Notes: generated from the sequence alone by a model not told the origin. Shown: positions 38,144 to 51,462, counted from the stretch's first letter. The stretch: DNA of 64,000 bases from Talinum fruticosum (GCA_021018815.1 JAITYX010000077.1:1823501-1887500), one strand, 5' to 3'. Made by a program: numbers and translations.

Positions 38144-40590
38144 TGTGAAGAATCCAATGCCTAACTTTCTCACTCTCTCTCTTCCTCTGTTTTGCTAAAG
38201 CTCCATAGCCCACATTCTCAATCTCAAATGTGCGGCTTTTTCTGGCTTTTTGGGGATTGATTGATGGGGGAGAAGAGAGAGAGAGAGAGAGAGAAGGGGA
38301 CGTGAATGCACTATGATGCAGGTATAAAGGTGCAGGCTTTATGGCATTTTGCTTTTATGTCCGAATCATTTTTAAGTTTTTTTTCCCTTTTTATCAAGAA
38401 TTAAGTTGACCCGTGATCACAGATTATATGGTTGTTCCCTTCAATTCCAATCATAATTCATGCCTCCATTTTCTACCTACTCTCACGTGATCAGATCTAA
38501 TTCTACTTCTATCCTTTAAATTTTCATCTCATCCAAGAGTACTATCCTCAAATGAAAGAACAATGTTAAGTAATTATTATCCCGTAATGTTACTCTTTTA
38601 ATAATAATTTAGCGTCGGATGTATAATTTTATCAATAAATATCATAATATAATTTGCTCGAGATAATATACATATATAAAATTAATCAATTAAAAAATTC
38701 ATATTATCGGTGCAAGTCCTTCTACGTCTATAGATTCAAGTGAGTAAAATTTTGGAAAGTAAATTATAAAAATTAAAAAGAAAAAGAGAGGTAACCGTGA
38801 TAATAGCTTATAGATTTGAAACTATAGTTTATACATATCATTATTATTTAAAGAAGGTATTTTTTAATATAAAAATAAATAAAAGAAGGTATGGGAAAAA
38901 GGATAACTTTGACTTCTCAAGTTGGAAGTTGCCGCCATTGTTGGGTAAGGTAGTTGAGTTTCGACTGAGAGATAGAGAGGGTAGCTAGGGCTGCATTGAT
39001 TACTGCATAATCACCGGATTAGGAGCCTTAATTTCTTCTGTTGATCAAAACCCTCGACACCTAAATAGGAGAAAAAAGGTTAGCCACTTTCTCTCACTTT
39101 TTTTTATAGATCAATAATAATTTAAAATATAAAATTGAGGCTACTTAGTTTAATCTCTCGAGAAATCGATGTTACGCGGAAAACTATCAAGTTTCGAGTA
39201 AATTTCAGCATAAAGTGTGAGTTATCTAGTATTTTTATAATTCTATGGTCCTTATGAAAATTAAAGAAATATATAATTTTCAATGAAAATGAATGCAACT
39301 CACACGAGCTTATGTGGAGCAACAATTTATGGATTGAGTGCTCGATATATTGTGAGGTCTTTAATTGTATTTAAATGCTGATATAAATTCATAAATCTCA
39401 TTATGTATCGTTTTACGAACTTTTTAAAAATTTATTAATAATGAAAAAATAACACCAAATCCAATGAGTAGAGAGGGCTTGGTAGTAGAAGTATTAAAAG
39501 GGAAAAAAACTTAAAAAAAAAAAAACAATGGGTGAAAAATTCCATGATTGGCTCAACAATAAACCAAATGAAGATTTTGGGTCCTAGAATGTACTGAGAA
39601 AAAAATGGTGGGCCATGGGCTGGGCCGTAATTACGACGCCGGCTAATTAAAATTCCCTGTTGAATTTGGACATGACCATGGTCACGTGTACGTGGGCCCG
39701 ACCTTACCATTTGTTTTGGGCCCTACCTTTTGTTTTCAGCCCAACTTCAATAATCGATGCAAATTACAGTAATTAAATTAATTTTTTAGTATTTTATTAA
39801 TATTTTTTAAAAAATTTTGCTAATGATTTACCAACTATTAAAAAGTTTTTTTTATAAAAATGCTGAGAGATTATGTTTACTTGATTTAGTGAAAAGGACT
39901 AATGTGAGACCATTTTAACAAAAAACATATACTTAAAAAAGTTACTAATCACAATTGAAAAAAGTAATTAAGAGACATAATGGTGTCATTAACCATGTCA
40001 TTTAGAGGTAGTCATAATCATTAATCAACCAAAAAATAAGGGAAGGCCAAGTATCGTTCTCAATCCCCGTGAAGCCACTATTAGGACCCACTTTCCTCTC
40101 TACTTGTCTTCACTATCCACTCTCCATTTTGATGTTCACTTGGCCCTTGTTTGGATTCAAGTAGTTATGTATACATGAGTCAGTATAAATATAAATAAGT
40201 CGAAGTAGCGTTCGCTGCTCCCTCGGGTTCGATTTCGGGTAACTTTTTATGTCTCCTCAACTTCTTATAATTACTTGCAACAATAATGTCTTACATTTTT
40301 ATCTTTGCAACCAACTATAAGAACTTGTTGAAGTGTCGGATTCAAGCTTAAAAGTTTCTTTACCTTTCACATACACAAAAGTTGAACATATTTGAGCAGT
40401 TTGAAAGTCGAACTTTTCACATTTTCCTTCGGATGAGAAATTTAAAGACTATAACTAATGAAAATATACTAAAATTATCAGAGAATAAATAGCAAGGTTA
40501 AAACATTAATTTAAAATCATTTTTTCTCCGATTTTTACTTGTTTTATTTATCTTAAAAACACTATTTATGGAGATTTACCACAAGCTTCT
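38144..40590. promoter_or_regulatory. Divergent intergenic region between RLP4 and DRM1
   Basis: Shared 2.5 kb upstream region. Next to RLP4 a (GA)n tract lies at 38274-38294. On the DRM1 side, 39600-39700 has TGGGCC motifs (TGGGCCATGGGCTGGGCCG near 39608) and a G-box, CACGTG, at 39683-39688 with a second ACGTGG at 39690-39695. That combination is typical of ABA-, light- or sugar-responsive promoters. The rest is AT-rich with no gene seen. Confidence 0.45.
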
Positions 40591-40593
40591 CTC

Positions 40594-40600
40594 TATATAA
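40594..40600 (+). promoter_or_regulatory. TATA box of DRM1
   Basis: TATATAA in CTCTCTATATAAGCAATTAACC, 74 bases before the ATG, followed by a purine-rich leader (GAAGAGAGAGAAACAGAAGAAG). Confidence 0.6.
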
Positions 40601-40673
40601 GCAATTAACCAACCATTTACCCCTTTAATCCCTCTTTGAAGAGAGAGAAACAGAAGAAGAAGAAGCAACAAAA

Positions 40674-41796
40674 ATGCTAGACAAGCTATGGGACGACGTC
40701 GTTGCAGGGCCCTTCCCTGACACCGGGCTTGGCAGACTTAGGAGACTCAGGACCGAAAATTACAAACCTGGTTTGTTCAGAATTTGCAAAAAGAAAAATT
40801 TCCTACCATGTATTTTGTTTTTACACTAATTACATAGAGTTCATTAAAAGTCATACGCGATAGATTTACGAGTCTATTATATGCCGCAACTTTCACGCAA
40901 CTTTCATTACAAATTGCGTTACGTTACAATAATATCTGTTCGTTTCTTTTATATCTCATGATAAATTTTTTTAATCCGTATGAGTATGATATTATTGGGG
41001 TATAACTTTATGCATAAATCAAATTACGAGATTGGGTTTAACTGGTAGGTTAATTACAATGACATCAATGTTGACTCTGTTATATATTAAGCTTAGCTTA
41101 TTCAATATATTTGTCAAGAGAAGTGCTTATATTAAGAAAATTTCGAATTGGGTTGACTTAAATTATATAATTTTAAATCAAGTTGACTTATGTTTTTAAA
41201 TTAAGGCAATATCATCTTTAAATCATTGATTTAATCAATAGTTCTGCATAGACTAAACTTATTGAGTCTAATTTTTTTCATATATCGAACCTTAGCCTAC
41301 AACATAATTTGAACGATTGATAAAATTATGAGCAGATGAGGAGAGATCCATGCCAAGATACCAACGGTCAGTGTCGATGCCATCCTCGGGATCGACGCCG
41401 ATGAGTCCCGAACGCCATCCTCTCCGCCGACACCAACGTCGGGCGGACGGAGAGCGTGTGGAGGAGTGTTTTCCACCCGGGAAGCAACATCAACACTAGG
41501 AATATTGGGGCTCAGATATTTGACAAGCCCTCCCAAGCCTCCTCTCCTACAATTTATGACTGGTATACTCTATTTGTACATACATACATATGCTCCATCG
41601 TCACTAACTAGTTAACCCAATTTTTTCATCCAACCAAAATTTTATTTCGAAAGTCATCTTTATTCTATTAGTAGTAATAAAATTCTATATTTTATGATTT
41701 TTTTTTCAAAAAATTTTAAATTCGTTGACGAAATTTATATATATACTTTATAAAGGTTTATGTAACAGTGGGGATAGCAGGAGCAAGCACTGCTAG
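40674..41796 (+). CDS. DRM1: Dormancy/auxin-associated protein (DRM1/ARP family)
   Basis: Small growth-arrest marker induced in dormant buds and repressed by auxin or sugar; its molecular function is unknown. Exons 40674-40770, 41336-41562 and probably 41769-41796. The N-terminus [20 protein letters not shown] is diagnostic, and the middle has the Ser/Pro/Thr-rich [14 protein letters not shown]. After two corrections, one base at about 41407-41410 and one G at 41449-41450, the family block [12 protein letters not shown], the FDKP motif and SSPTIYD follow. Exon sums plus two give 354 bases, or 117 residues. The C-terminus is odd: using the acceptor at 41768 the product ends [11 protein letters not shown] instead of the family YDWLYSG-TRSKH. 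The acceptor at 41755 would keep the Trp but stop after two more residues. Convergent with DEG15. Confidence 0.85.
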
Positions 41797-43351
41797 GAGG
41801 AGAGATAATTTTATTTTCCTTACCTTCTTGGCTGTCTCTCGACATTACTGATAATAAAAAAAAGGAGGAGAATTAATTTTATTATGGCTTTAATATAAAA
41901 CACCTTGATTCAATAAGTTATACTATTTTTTTACCCTAGATTACATCTTTACATTGTATAGCAACTTTGTGGTAGCAATCTATTACGATGTACTTAATGT
42001 TTTTGTTTGGTTTAGATTAAGGTATCTTCGATTTTGCCGAAACTAATGGTGTAATTAATATTAATAATGTAGAAACTCTTTAGTTATTAATGTGTGCTCG
42101 AGATTAATATCCGTTACTGTTCAATTGAACGCTCGAGAGTTATGATTGTTTTAAAATTCGTTATTTTTCTGTTATATCTGTGGACACATATGATAAAATT
42201 AAAATAACGCATAAATTTTTTAATCTTTTTCAAAGAAAGAATGGATATATTAATCTGCACGATGAACTAATTTATTAATCATGTGTTCGATCTCGAGATT
42301 ATGAGCAACAATTCATGAATACCGTGGACACTACAATTCTATTGTACAAGACCTATCTCAACCAAAAGTTTCAGAAGATGATTGAAGGTTTAAAAATAGA
42401 TTTTGTATTTTAACATTTATGACTTCTAATACTAACTATGTGCAATAATTTTTATTTTTCTTCCGATTTTTTTTTTTCCAAGCTCTTATTGGTAGAAGAT
42501 TTTCTTTTTTTTTTTTTATAAAAAGATGGTTAAACAAATTATTTTCTATATGTTTATGCTATAAATTTAGGACTTACTCATTTCAGAATATTTGAGTGTT
42601 GGTTCAATTAATCAATTTTTTTAAAAAGATTTTGGAATAAACTTTAAACCCCTTAAAATATAGTCCAACTAGAAAATATGTTATTATCCTGCCACATGAG
42701 ACCATTGCAATAAAATGCTATGTTAAGACCTTGTGATAATCCCTCTATTCGACAGTGTCATTTATATATCACAAAAATGGATTCTTTAGGACAAGTTTTT
42801 TTTAATTTTAAATGGAGGACTATTATCATTAATTATGACACAGTTATAAGTTATTTTTGAAACAGAGGAAATATTTATCAGTAATTAGGACAAACAGTCG
42901 GGTTTTCTGCAGACAACCATTATCATCTATGGTCGTAAAAATGGCTTCACAATTGAAGCCAAACCATAAAACCTTCAATTTAAGCACGACTCACTGGAGC
43001 TCTTGGATTAGCATTACACCACAAGTTATAAGCAGAAAATTTTATAGGTTGATAAGAAAAAAGCAAGTAATCACCACGACTCACTGGAGCTCTTGGATTA
43101 GCATTACACCACAAGTTATAAGCAGAAAATTTTATAGGTTGATAAGAAAAAAGCAAGTAATCACCAAATTCAACTGAGTAAATTTGTAAAAGAACGTCCA
43201 AAAATGGATCTGTAAGCCCAGCCAATTCATTGACTAGAGCTGCAAGTTTACACAAAATCCATTTTGCATGGCAATGGGTCTCAAGTGTCCATCCCTCCCT
43301 GGAAACTTCTGTCTTTTTGACTAGATTCTGAGCTGTGTTCATTGAGAACTG
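41797..43351. other. Convergent intergenic region between DRM1 and DEG15
   Basis: Holds both 3' UTRs and AT-rich DNA. A possible short Stowaway-like remnant spans about 42740-42870 (TCCCTCTATTCGACAG at the left, GAAACAGAGGA at the right), but the arms match poorly. The 90-bp tandem duplication beside the DEG15 stop is listed separately. Confidence 0.5.
42985..43165. repeat. 90-bp tandem duplication in the DEG15 3' UTR
   Basis: The block beginning CACGACTCACTGGAGCTCTT at 42985 repeats at 43075 with no difference that I can see over 90 bases, ending in GCAAGTAATCACCA each time. It lies 185-365 bases beyond the DEG15 stop codon on the minus strand, so it is probably within that transcript's 3' UTR. 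Identity of the copies points to a very recent event or to an assembly duplication. Confidence 0.9.
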
Positions 43352-46300
43352 TCATAACTTGCTAGGAATAGTATCGCGAGGTAGGTCTTGCACGGTGCTG
43401 AGGTGATGTGATTTTCTGAAAAGCTCCTGTCTCTCATTTATGAATTTTGCAAATCGAGAGCCTTTCACTTGTTTTTCCTTGTCTTTCCCCAATAAGTCGT
43501 CTACACCGGGTAGTGAGGGGTCCGGTTCAGGTGAAATTGGTGGCATCATGGCCCACACTGAAGCTATTTCCTTGTTCGGTGTATCCAGTTGATGCAGGAG
43601 CGAGATGTTTTGCATATCTGCAGACAAGAAGCAAAGAGTGTAAGATGATAATATGTGCCTCTGAGCTAGACGAAGATGCATGCCATGATGTTCAATGGCA
43701 ACAAGCATCTAGGGTAGAATTCCATCAAAGCAGGGTCTAGGGATATTCAAATTAAACCTCCTTACTCTTGGAAACTGATAATGTGTCTGTACAAACACAC
43801 GGCACGAAAATGTTGATGCAACTCCCAAACAGCATGTAGTTCAGTAGAAGTTTATGACTGATAATAATAATGTGTACACTTTTTAGTGAAAAATGTAGGT
43901 AGGATTTGGTCCGGGTCTAACACAAATCCAGGCCAACTGGAACCAGTGTTCCTTCACAACATACGTGAAGAATCACTTTCCAAGATGTTAGGAAATTTGA
44001 AAATCTTATGTTGAATCAGAACAGCTCTATTACTGCAGTCGGGGGTGCGTGGGTGTAAATAAATATTTTTGGTTCCAAAGGCTTCTCACTCAACCACGGT
44101 GGAGTAAAGTTAGAATCCTGTTTCCACACTGTTGTTCCACTCACCTTTAGCAAATATGAAGACTGGTTCCAGAATGGCAGATGGAATGCTGAAATTCATG
44201 TGTGGGATAACCGTCCCTCCACCATGTTTTGCATTGCTGCATCAAGATATATCATATTTCAGTATTTGGGCATCCATACCAGCAGAAATAGAGGGATTTT
44301 ATTGTAGATGTGCATTAATAAACGACACTAGAAACAAATTCAAACCACATACAAAACAAAGAAAGCTGGTCTAGGAATCAGCTAATAATACCTTGTCACA
44401 AGGCCTATCATATGGCCAGATGAATTTACAATGGCACCCCCACTACCACCAGGGTGCACTGAAGCTGTTGTCTCCAGCATTACCGGGACCTCTTCAGTAG
44501 GACTTTCATGTGAAATCGACAGATGAGGCACACCCTTTGCTTTCACAACTTTTGCAACCACGCCAGAGCAAATGGATGGCAACATGTCTGACCAAGGAGT
44601 TTTGAAACATGCATCAGACGAAAATCCAGAAGGGAAGACTGGAGTGAATACCAATCTTAGCTAGTAGGCATTAGAGAAACAGGGATATAAGTACACTATG
44701 CTGGTCATAATGCAGATCCCCTGCCTATGTACTACCATTGCGACCCCGGAAGGGGGGTTAAAGACAGAACAGGACTTCGACTCTGGTGGAATTGGGAATG
44801 AAAATGATTATGAAGTTCTTGCAAATATAACAATTAACATACACTAAACAGTGATCGCCCCTTTTGAACCAGGTTATTCAATTAACCAATCCCAAGACTA
44901 GTACATGTAAACATGGTTAATCTGGAATGACGATGGAACTGATGAACTCTTATAAACAGGTGATTAACTGCAAACATTTTTAACCCAGAAACACCAATTC
45001 CACCTTCATCACACACATAATTTCAGATGAACAAACAAGAGAAAAACTTACCACATCTAGGCCCTAGTAAGCCATGTCCAATGACAAATGCTTTTGATCC
45101 TGGAGAAGGGCACCTGAAGTCCACGCTAACAGGGCAAAGCTGATGTGGAACAGATTCCAACTGCAGCAATGCGATGTCTAGGGGTCCTTTGGAAACATAT
45201 AGTACTTTAGCATCGCACCAGACCCATGAGTTTCTAAGATCAAGGCGGACACTTATTCGCCTATGAAACTGACGAATTTGATGAGAACCACGTCCCTTAT
45301 GCAAATAATCAAGGGGCTGTGAAGCATTTGATTGCAGAACTTGATTCATTTGTTCCCTTGCATGCCTAAAAGATGTAGAATCCTCACGTAGAGTGAATGG
45401 AGTTTTGATTTTAGTTTCATCACGGATGCTTTGCATAGTCGTTCTACCAAATCTCCAGGGCTCCAGCAAGTGGGCATTTGTGAGTATCAGTCCATCCTTG
45501 TTGATAAGAACACCAGATGCCCATACTCCATTTTCAAGGGTGATGAGACATACAGAACTCCTTGCCTCTTCCACTGGCAAAGGTGGAGAACAATAGCTAA
45601 CAGGGAGCTTCTGGATACCATTTGGCAAAGCTCTGCAGTTAAGACAGTCTAATGTCTCCATTTTTTCATTATGAGAACTCCCGGCATACTGTCCTGCCCC
45701 TACCAACTTTTGCTGAACAGACTGACGCAAGCCATGGCAAGCAGTTTCAATTGCTTTCCACGGAATGACTATCTGTAGTCCAAGGGTAATTCCTTCCTTC
45801 AGGCATTCAGTTGGGGAACTAAAGATTCAATATGCAGAAGCAGCCACAGTGACTTACCTGAATTTCAGCACCCCGGTTTGTCTTAAAGGTCTGCTGAGGA
45901 TACCAATCAGGCATGCATGTTGGCCAAAGATTGGGCTCCCTTCCATACCTGTTCTAGGTAATGAATAATCAGAAAAGGTATCCATAATTTTCTGATGATT
46001 ACAGGCAAAGTGTGCTAGGAAGAAGGCACCACACCAGGAAGACACCGAATATCAGCCATCAAAATTGACTTATCCAATGACATGGCTGGATAGTAGTTGG
46101 CAACAGAACCCATGGATATGCTGTTTCATGCAGAGAGACACAATATATAGTTAGGACTCTCTTGCAGAGAAAATGCAATTTATGAATTAGAAGCCTTTAA
46201 TTTATGACATGATATAGAATCAAGCACACAACCAAGAAACGACTTTTCTGCCTATAACTTAAGTCCAGTTTGGTCCTGAAGATACCTTTTTTGGGTTTGG

Positions 46301-49166
46301 GGAGGGGGGTGGCTTTGTGGATTTGTAGTTGCAGACTTGCATAACAGTAATAGTGACGAATCCATTGTTCTCCTACAATCCAAAATTTCCATGCACAACC
46401 CAATAATGTTGCACTCATGCAGAAGGGACAAGCAACTCGAACACAGAAGACACCTCCACAAATTCATTTAGGATAAAGCTTCATCCTAGAAGGAAACAAA
46501 GCTGTAATCTACTTGGAAGTATATAGAAAATGTTCATCCAAAGCACAAGGTTTTCACATTTAGGGCTGTGATTGCATTGGTCCCTGCATTATGGGAAAGC
46601 TTTGTCCACAGTCATTCCAATTGCTTCTCAGTAACTAAATCATAGATAACACACACAGCACAGCCTCTTAACCCTTTTATAGGAATCAAAAAGATGAATG
46701 AAGAAAGGAGTAATATACCAAAGCCAAAAAGAAAACAATTCTGAACATATTAACTAGTGTAAGTCTTTGGACTCTACCTATTAAAGAAATGCTGTGGAGA
46801 GAGAATCCCAAAGGGGGAACCCATAGCAAGAAGAATATCTCCTCTCTTATTGCATGGTGAGATCATTACCTCTGGTGGATCCTAGAAAACAGTAATCCAC
46901 CCTGTCATTCCCATGAGCGCATGACTCAAAATACACAAAAGGCAACGAGAAAAACAAAGGATTTACGGTGGCACTTGAGTTCACTGCATAGAGATACTTC
47001 ACCTTATTAAGTAATGCAGGTACTTCAAGAACTGCAATCCTAGTAGCAAGCAAGGCCATCATATTTGCATTGCTTGACTTCTGCCCTATCAAACTCCTAT
47101 GGCTCTCAGAGGAGGATGCCAGATCACTGGTTTCCTGAAAAAAAAAAAAAAAGGGTCTTGTTCAGTAATAGTTCCAAAGACACCAGATGGTTCACAATGC
47201 TGATAAAAGATGTATACTTCACAGCTACACATTGCACAATTAATATTTTTATCATTGGAGGCAACATCATTGTCATCCTCTCAGATCAATCGAGAATTGA
47301 CAGGTGCGGTAGGTCGTCAAGCCAAGCAAGAATAGTCTCATTCTTGCAGTATGAAACATATGTTTATTGATGTAGTTGTTGCATAAATAAGATGACTATA
47401 TCATATTAGCATCATGGCTGTAATGACAACCTTAGCCAATAGCCCGATACAGCAGGGTTTTGGCACTTTGTAAAGGACAAGCAGCTCCCCATGCCTTAGA
47501 CTACATGACCAAATTCAATGCTTCGAAGTTCGAACCATAGTAACAGACACAAGATGCGAACAGGCACAAACAGATAAGCCTGTTACTTCCCTAGGCTCTA
47601 GAAGTTTGTTTTGAACTTGAATCATAAGAAATCTCACAACTGGTTCAAGGGCGCTATTAGAGAAATGCCTCCAAAACAAATGCAAAAGTTGACTCTAACC
47701 CTAGAACAACTGTCATACACTAATGATCATAGATTGGAATGTATAGTTAATATATAATCCTTATCTGTTTATATAGATTCATTTTCAAATAGAAGAGTTT
47801 GGTTTCATATGAAATGCAGCAAGTACTCATATTAAAACAATATCAAAATTTATGAGCTAACCTGAGTTAGCGCATCATCTGTAAGCTTTCGAGGGCTGTT
47901 AATATGAGCTGCCAAGGTCCAACCAACCTCCCAACTGTGTTCTGATCCAGAAGAAGCTTCAAGTAGTGATTGAATAGCAGCAGAAGATGCAGGAACCTCC
48001 ACCTTCACAGGTTTATGGTAGATTGTACTAAGATATTACCATCAAATCAGAGAATATTCTGGACAAGAAACTGCATCTAAACAACAGTAATAGAAGAAAC
48101 ATAAGGCACTCATCTTAAACCTGAAAACTGCCAGGCAAGAAATCAAATGCCAAGAAAATTAGCAGCAGTGTAACATACATTAAATCATTCGGGCAAGACA
48201 GCATCTAAGTGCGCTAATCCTTTTATTAATAACTTGTAATTGCCATTGAATTTTGAATATAGAAAATCAGCTAACAACTTAAGAAGCACATATTTCTTCA
48301 TTTATCACAGAAGCAAAATGGGATCGCCATATAATTCCTTATGAGAAAGAACATGTTATTCTATGTCCATTTAGTTCATTCTAGCACGACATCAAACACC
48401 CACCAATCTTAGAACTCGAGCAGCAAGCCACTTTGGCTGTTCATTGCCCAATGATTCTGAGTTCTCCATTCCTTCTTTCACCTACAGATGAAACAAGCCA
48501 GTATAACACATTAAAAACAACATTGAAATTTCTCATGACCAAACTCATTCAAATCACATACACTAAATACCTCAGCCATTACATCAATCTCAGCACCAGG
48601 AATCAATTCGGGTATCCCCTAAAACAATAATTACAATCATTTAAGCATAAAAACCCAAATCTCAAACAACAAAAAGATCACAATTCGGGTACTATAATGG
48701 CACCTGAGAATTGGGCACTTTAGACTTTTGTGATAGGAAAGGCTCAACTATTGATGCAACGGTAACAACTAGAGCACCACCATTTTCACAATTTTGGGCA
48801 TCCATAAAGTTGAGAAATCTTCGAAGGTTCTGAGACAATAACATCCCTGAAGCTGAAAGAGTTGTCTTTCCAGAACTGTGCATCAATGACGGGAGTTTAT
48901 ACAAACAAATTACAAAACCCAATTGGGATAACTCATAACTTAGCAGGGATTGGAAAAAGGGACTAACTGATATTGATGAAAGGCGTGATTTTTCATCTTG
49001 AAACCTTTTGGGTCCTGTAATTAATTGATTAAACAAAGGCCGAGAAAGTCGGAACATTTATTAAAAACTACAATTGAACAAAAGAGATATAAGAACTTAC
49101 AGGGCCATTGATTTTGACCATGACAGAGAATCTTCGAGCAAAATCAACGATTACTGGGAGCTCCAT
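43352..49166 (-). CDS. DEG15: Peroxisomal (glyoxysomal) processing protease DEG15
   Basis: Deg/HtrA-like serine protease that removes PTS2 presequences from imported peroxisomal enzymes. Fourteen minus-strand exons, 5' to 3': 49101-49166, 48970-49016, 48704-48875, 48571-48618, 48404-48481, 47862-48002, 47003-47134, 46778-46881, 46035-46120, 45858-45948, 45052-45772, 44392-44587, 44145-44236, 43352-43617. They total 2240 bases; one G restored in the C run at 45871-45874 gives 2241, or 746 residues. The start [15 protein letters not shown] leads into the N-terminal domain. The trypsin-like part carries catalytic His in [10 protein letters not shown], Asp in LDIALLQLE and Ser in [14 protein letters not shown]. 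The C-terminus SKL is a PTS1 peroxisomal import signal. The exon count and splice sites are intact, so one lost base near the exon 10 end looks like a sequence error. Confidence 0.94.
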
Positions 49167-51462
49167 GATTGAAATTGAAGAGCAGAAGAATTTTGAGATG
49201 GATGGAGAAAGAGGGGAGTTATGTGAATCGAAACTACGTTGTTGTTTTGATTCACGAATTCAAACCGTTTGATATTATCCAGTATTTGGCTTCTCTTTCC
49301 TGGAAAGTGTGCCCTCACCTAGGAGGGACTCGTCACATTTTTGAAAAAAATCAAATAAAAATTGATACCCTCCAACTCTTAATTATTTCTTTTTGTAAAT
49401 TCTAAATTTAAAAAGGCTTTTTTTTTTTTGTCTATAGAGAAAGATGTCTTTGTTTTGGAGAATTACAATAAATTTAAAGAAGAAAATAAAAAATCAAGCA
49501 GTCACTTAAAATTGAGTGAAAAATAGTGTTTTTTATTATTTGTCAGCTAATTTATTATGATAAGAATGTCATATTCGATAACACTATTTGGAGTAGTTTT
49601 TCTAATCAACCAAATATTAGTGTTCGTTAAACTAGTGTTTCAACTAAGCATTTGCAGATAACTTATAACGTTTCAATTAGTGTTTTTGAAAAGTTAAGAA
49701 TATTAGCTTTTCACATTTAAAAGTAACATTTCATATTTTTTTGACAAAAATATCCCTTCATTAATTTATATTTGGCAAACTATCCATATCCTTTTACGTC
49801 AATTTACAATAATCAATTAACTCAACCACTAAATTTATCGAACATATTTATTCAACGCTCAATTGAACAGTTATCCACTAACAACTAAAATCTAATCCGC
49901 TATCGCCTACCTAAACAGATTATCGACTATACAAACAGTGATCCGCTACTCAAACAGACTCATTTTGCTAAACCTAGCCGAAGTCTTTTTTTTTTTTTGT
50001 TTTAGCTAGTTGTGTTTTACTTAATAGCTAATTTGTTACATTTTTTCTCAACATTTTTTAGGTTTTGCCCATTTCCTTTGTTTTAATTATCAAAAAAGAT
50101 ATATTTTTGGAAAAATAAAACCAAGAAAAATTGGTAGTAGGTAATGGGATCAAGTGGGGTCGGAAATTGGGATAAGATAGGAGAAATAATGACATTTTAT
50201 TATTATTCGAGATTGTCTATGATTGAATGCTGATAATGTCATATCATAAACTATCATTTTTCCAATTAAGTTATGGATTTGTCTTTTAAAATATAACTAA
50301 TAATTTTTAAATAGCCCATTAGGTAGTTTTTGTAAGGCTCCTTTCAAATTGTGGTCATATTAACGTCACATTTTAAGCACGATTTTTCTTCTTTTATTAT
50401 ATTGTATTAACCTTATAACCCACAAAAGTTTCAAAAATTATTGACACTATATAAGTTAGGACAATTCACGGATGTAATGTGAGAAAAATCATAGAATACA
50501 GAAAGTATTATTCTCAATAGTAGACTAATATCAGTCATAATTGAAAAAGCGTATTTATAGGAGAAATACAGAAAAAGTCTCACTCGGAGTACAACGATAT
50601 AAAAAATTAATCCGTTATTTTGACTTATAGATAAGTTTATCACGCAAGTTGAATCTCCGATATTTTTTAAAACGGTTTACAATAGCTCGATCCCAATTAA
50701 CAGATAGTATTTCAAAGAATACAATTCAATGATCCTAACCCTGCCCAACAACGGTCAAGCTGGACCAAACCCGTACTTGCTTGATCCACAGGACGAGTAG
50801 GCCCAACCCACAGCCCACCACTCGATCTCTGCTCAGGGGGCGGGAGGTAAATGAGTAAAACTGTAAAAAACAAACTCAAGCACCGTAAAAAAAGGAAGAA
50901 AAGGGCTGATTATTTCATATGGTTATTGCCAATTGCCATGTGATTAACAAAATCACAAATGCCATAAAAAAAAAATTATAAAATTGCCCCACCGTTGCCG
51001 CTTCCTCCAACGCGTCTGTAGTTCACTTTCCAATAAAAAACCCCACGTGGCGATGCTTTATTGGAAGTGTCTCGCGACTGCAGTACACTTAACTACGTGC
51101 GGCTGCGATTCATTTTTCACCCCTTACGGTTTTTCTTTTTTATCAGTAAATAATTTTAAAAAAATATATATATATATGTTAAAACATTATATTTTCTGAA
51201 GGCAGGGTAATTAGAAGGAGCTCTCCTCTCTCTCTCTCTCTCTCTCTCTTCACCCGCACATCTGAAAAATTCGTCGTCGCTGAGAAGCAGCAGCACTCAA
51301 CCACCACCCCCTCCTCTCTCCCTCCTCCCTATTTTCTCTCTCCTCGCCGTTGTCTCCGCCGCCTCCTTTTCCGGAGGAGCCAACGAGGCCGTGGTGTGGT
51401 GTGGTTTGAGCTTTTCGTCGAATTTTCTCTCTCCATTTTCCGTAGGCGAAAACTCGGGAGCA
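49167..51462. promoter_or_regulatory. Divergent intergenic region between DEG15 and RING1
   Basis: AT-rich centre with weakly conserved repeats (49560-49990, words such as AATCCGCTATC) that may be an eroded hAT-type MITE. A less AT-rich stretch at 50740-51110 is followed by a CT microsatellite at about 51224-51249 and a CT-rich leader before the RING1 ATG. No gene seen. Confidence 0.4.
51224..51249. repeat. (CT)n microsatellite in RING1 leader/promoter
   Basis: CT run about 215 bases before the RING1 ATG. On the other strand it reads (GA)n, the type of element bound by plant BPC/GAGA-binding proteins that interact with Polycomb. That link is an inference. Confidence 0.7.

Noticed and set aside
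42740..42870. Short Stowaway-like MITE
   Set aside because: Only the outermost bases resemble inverted repeats; the interiors do not pair and no target duplication was found.
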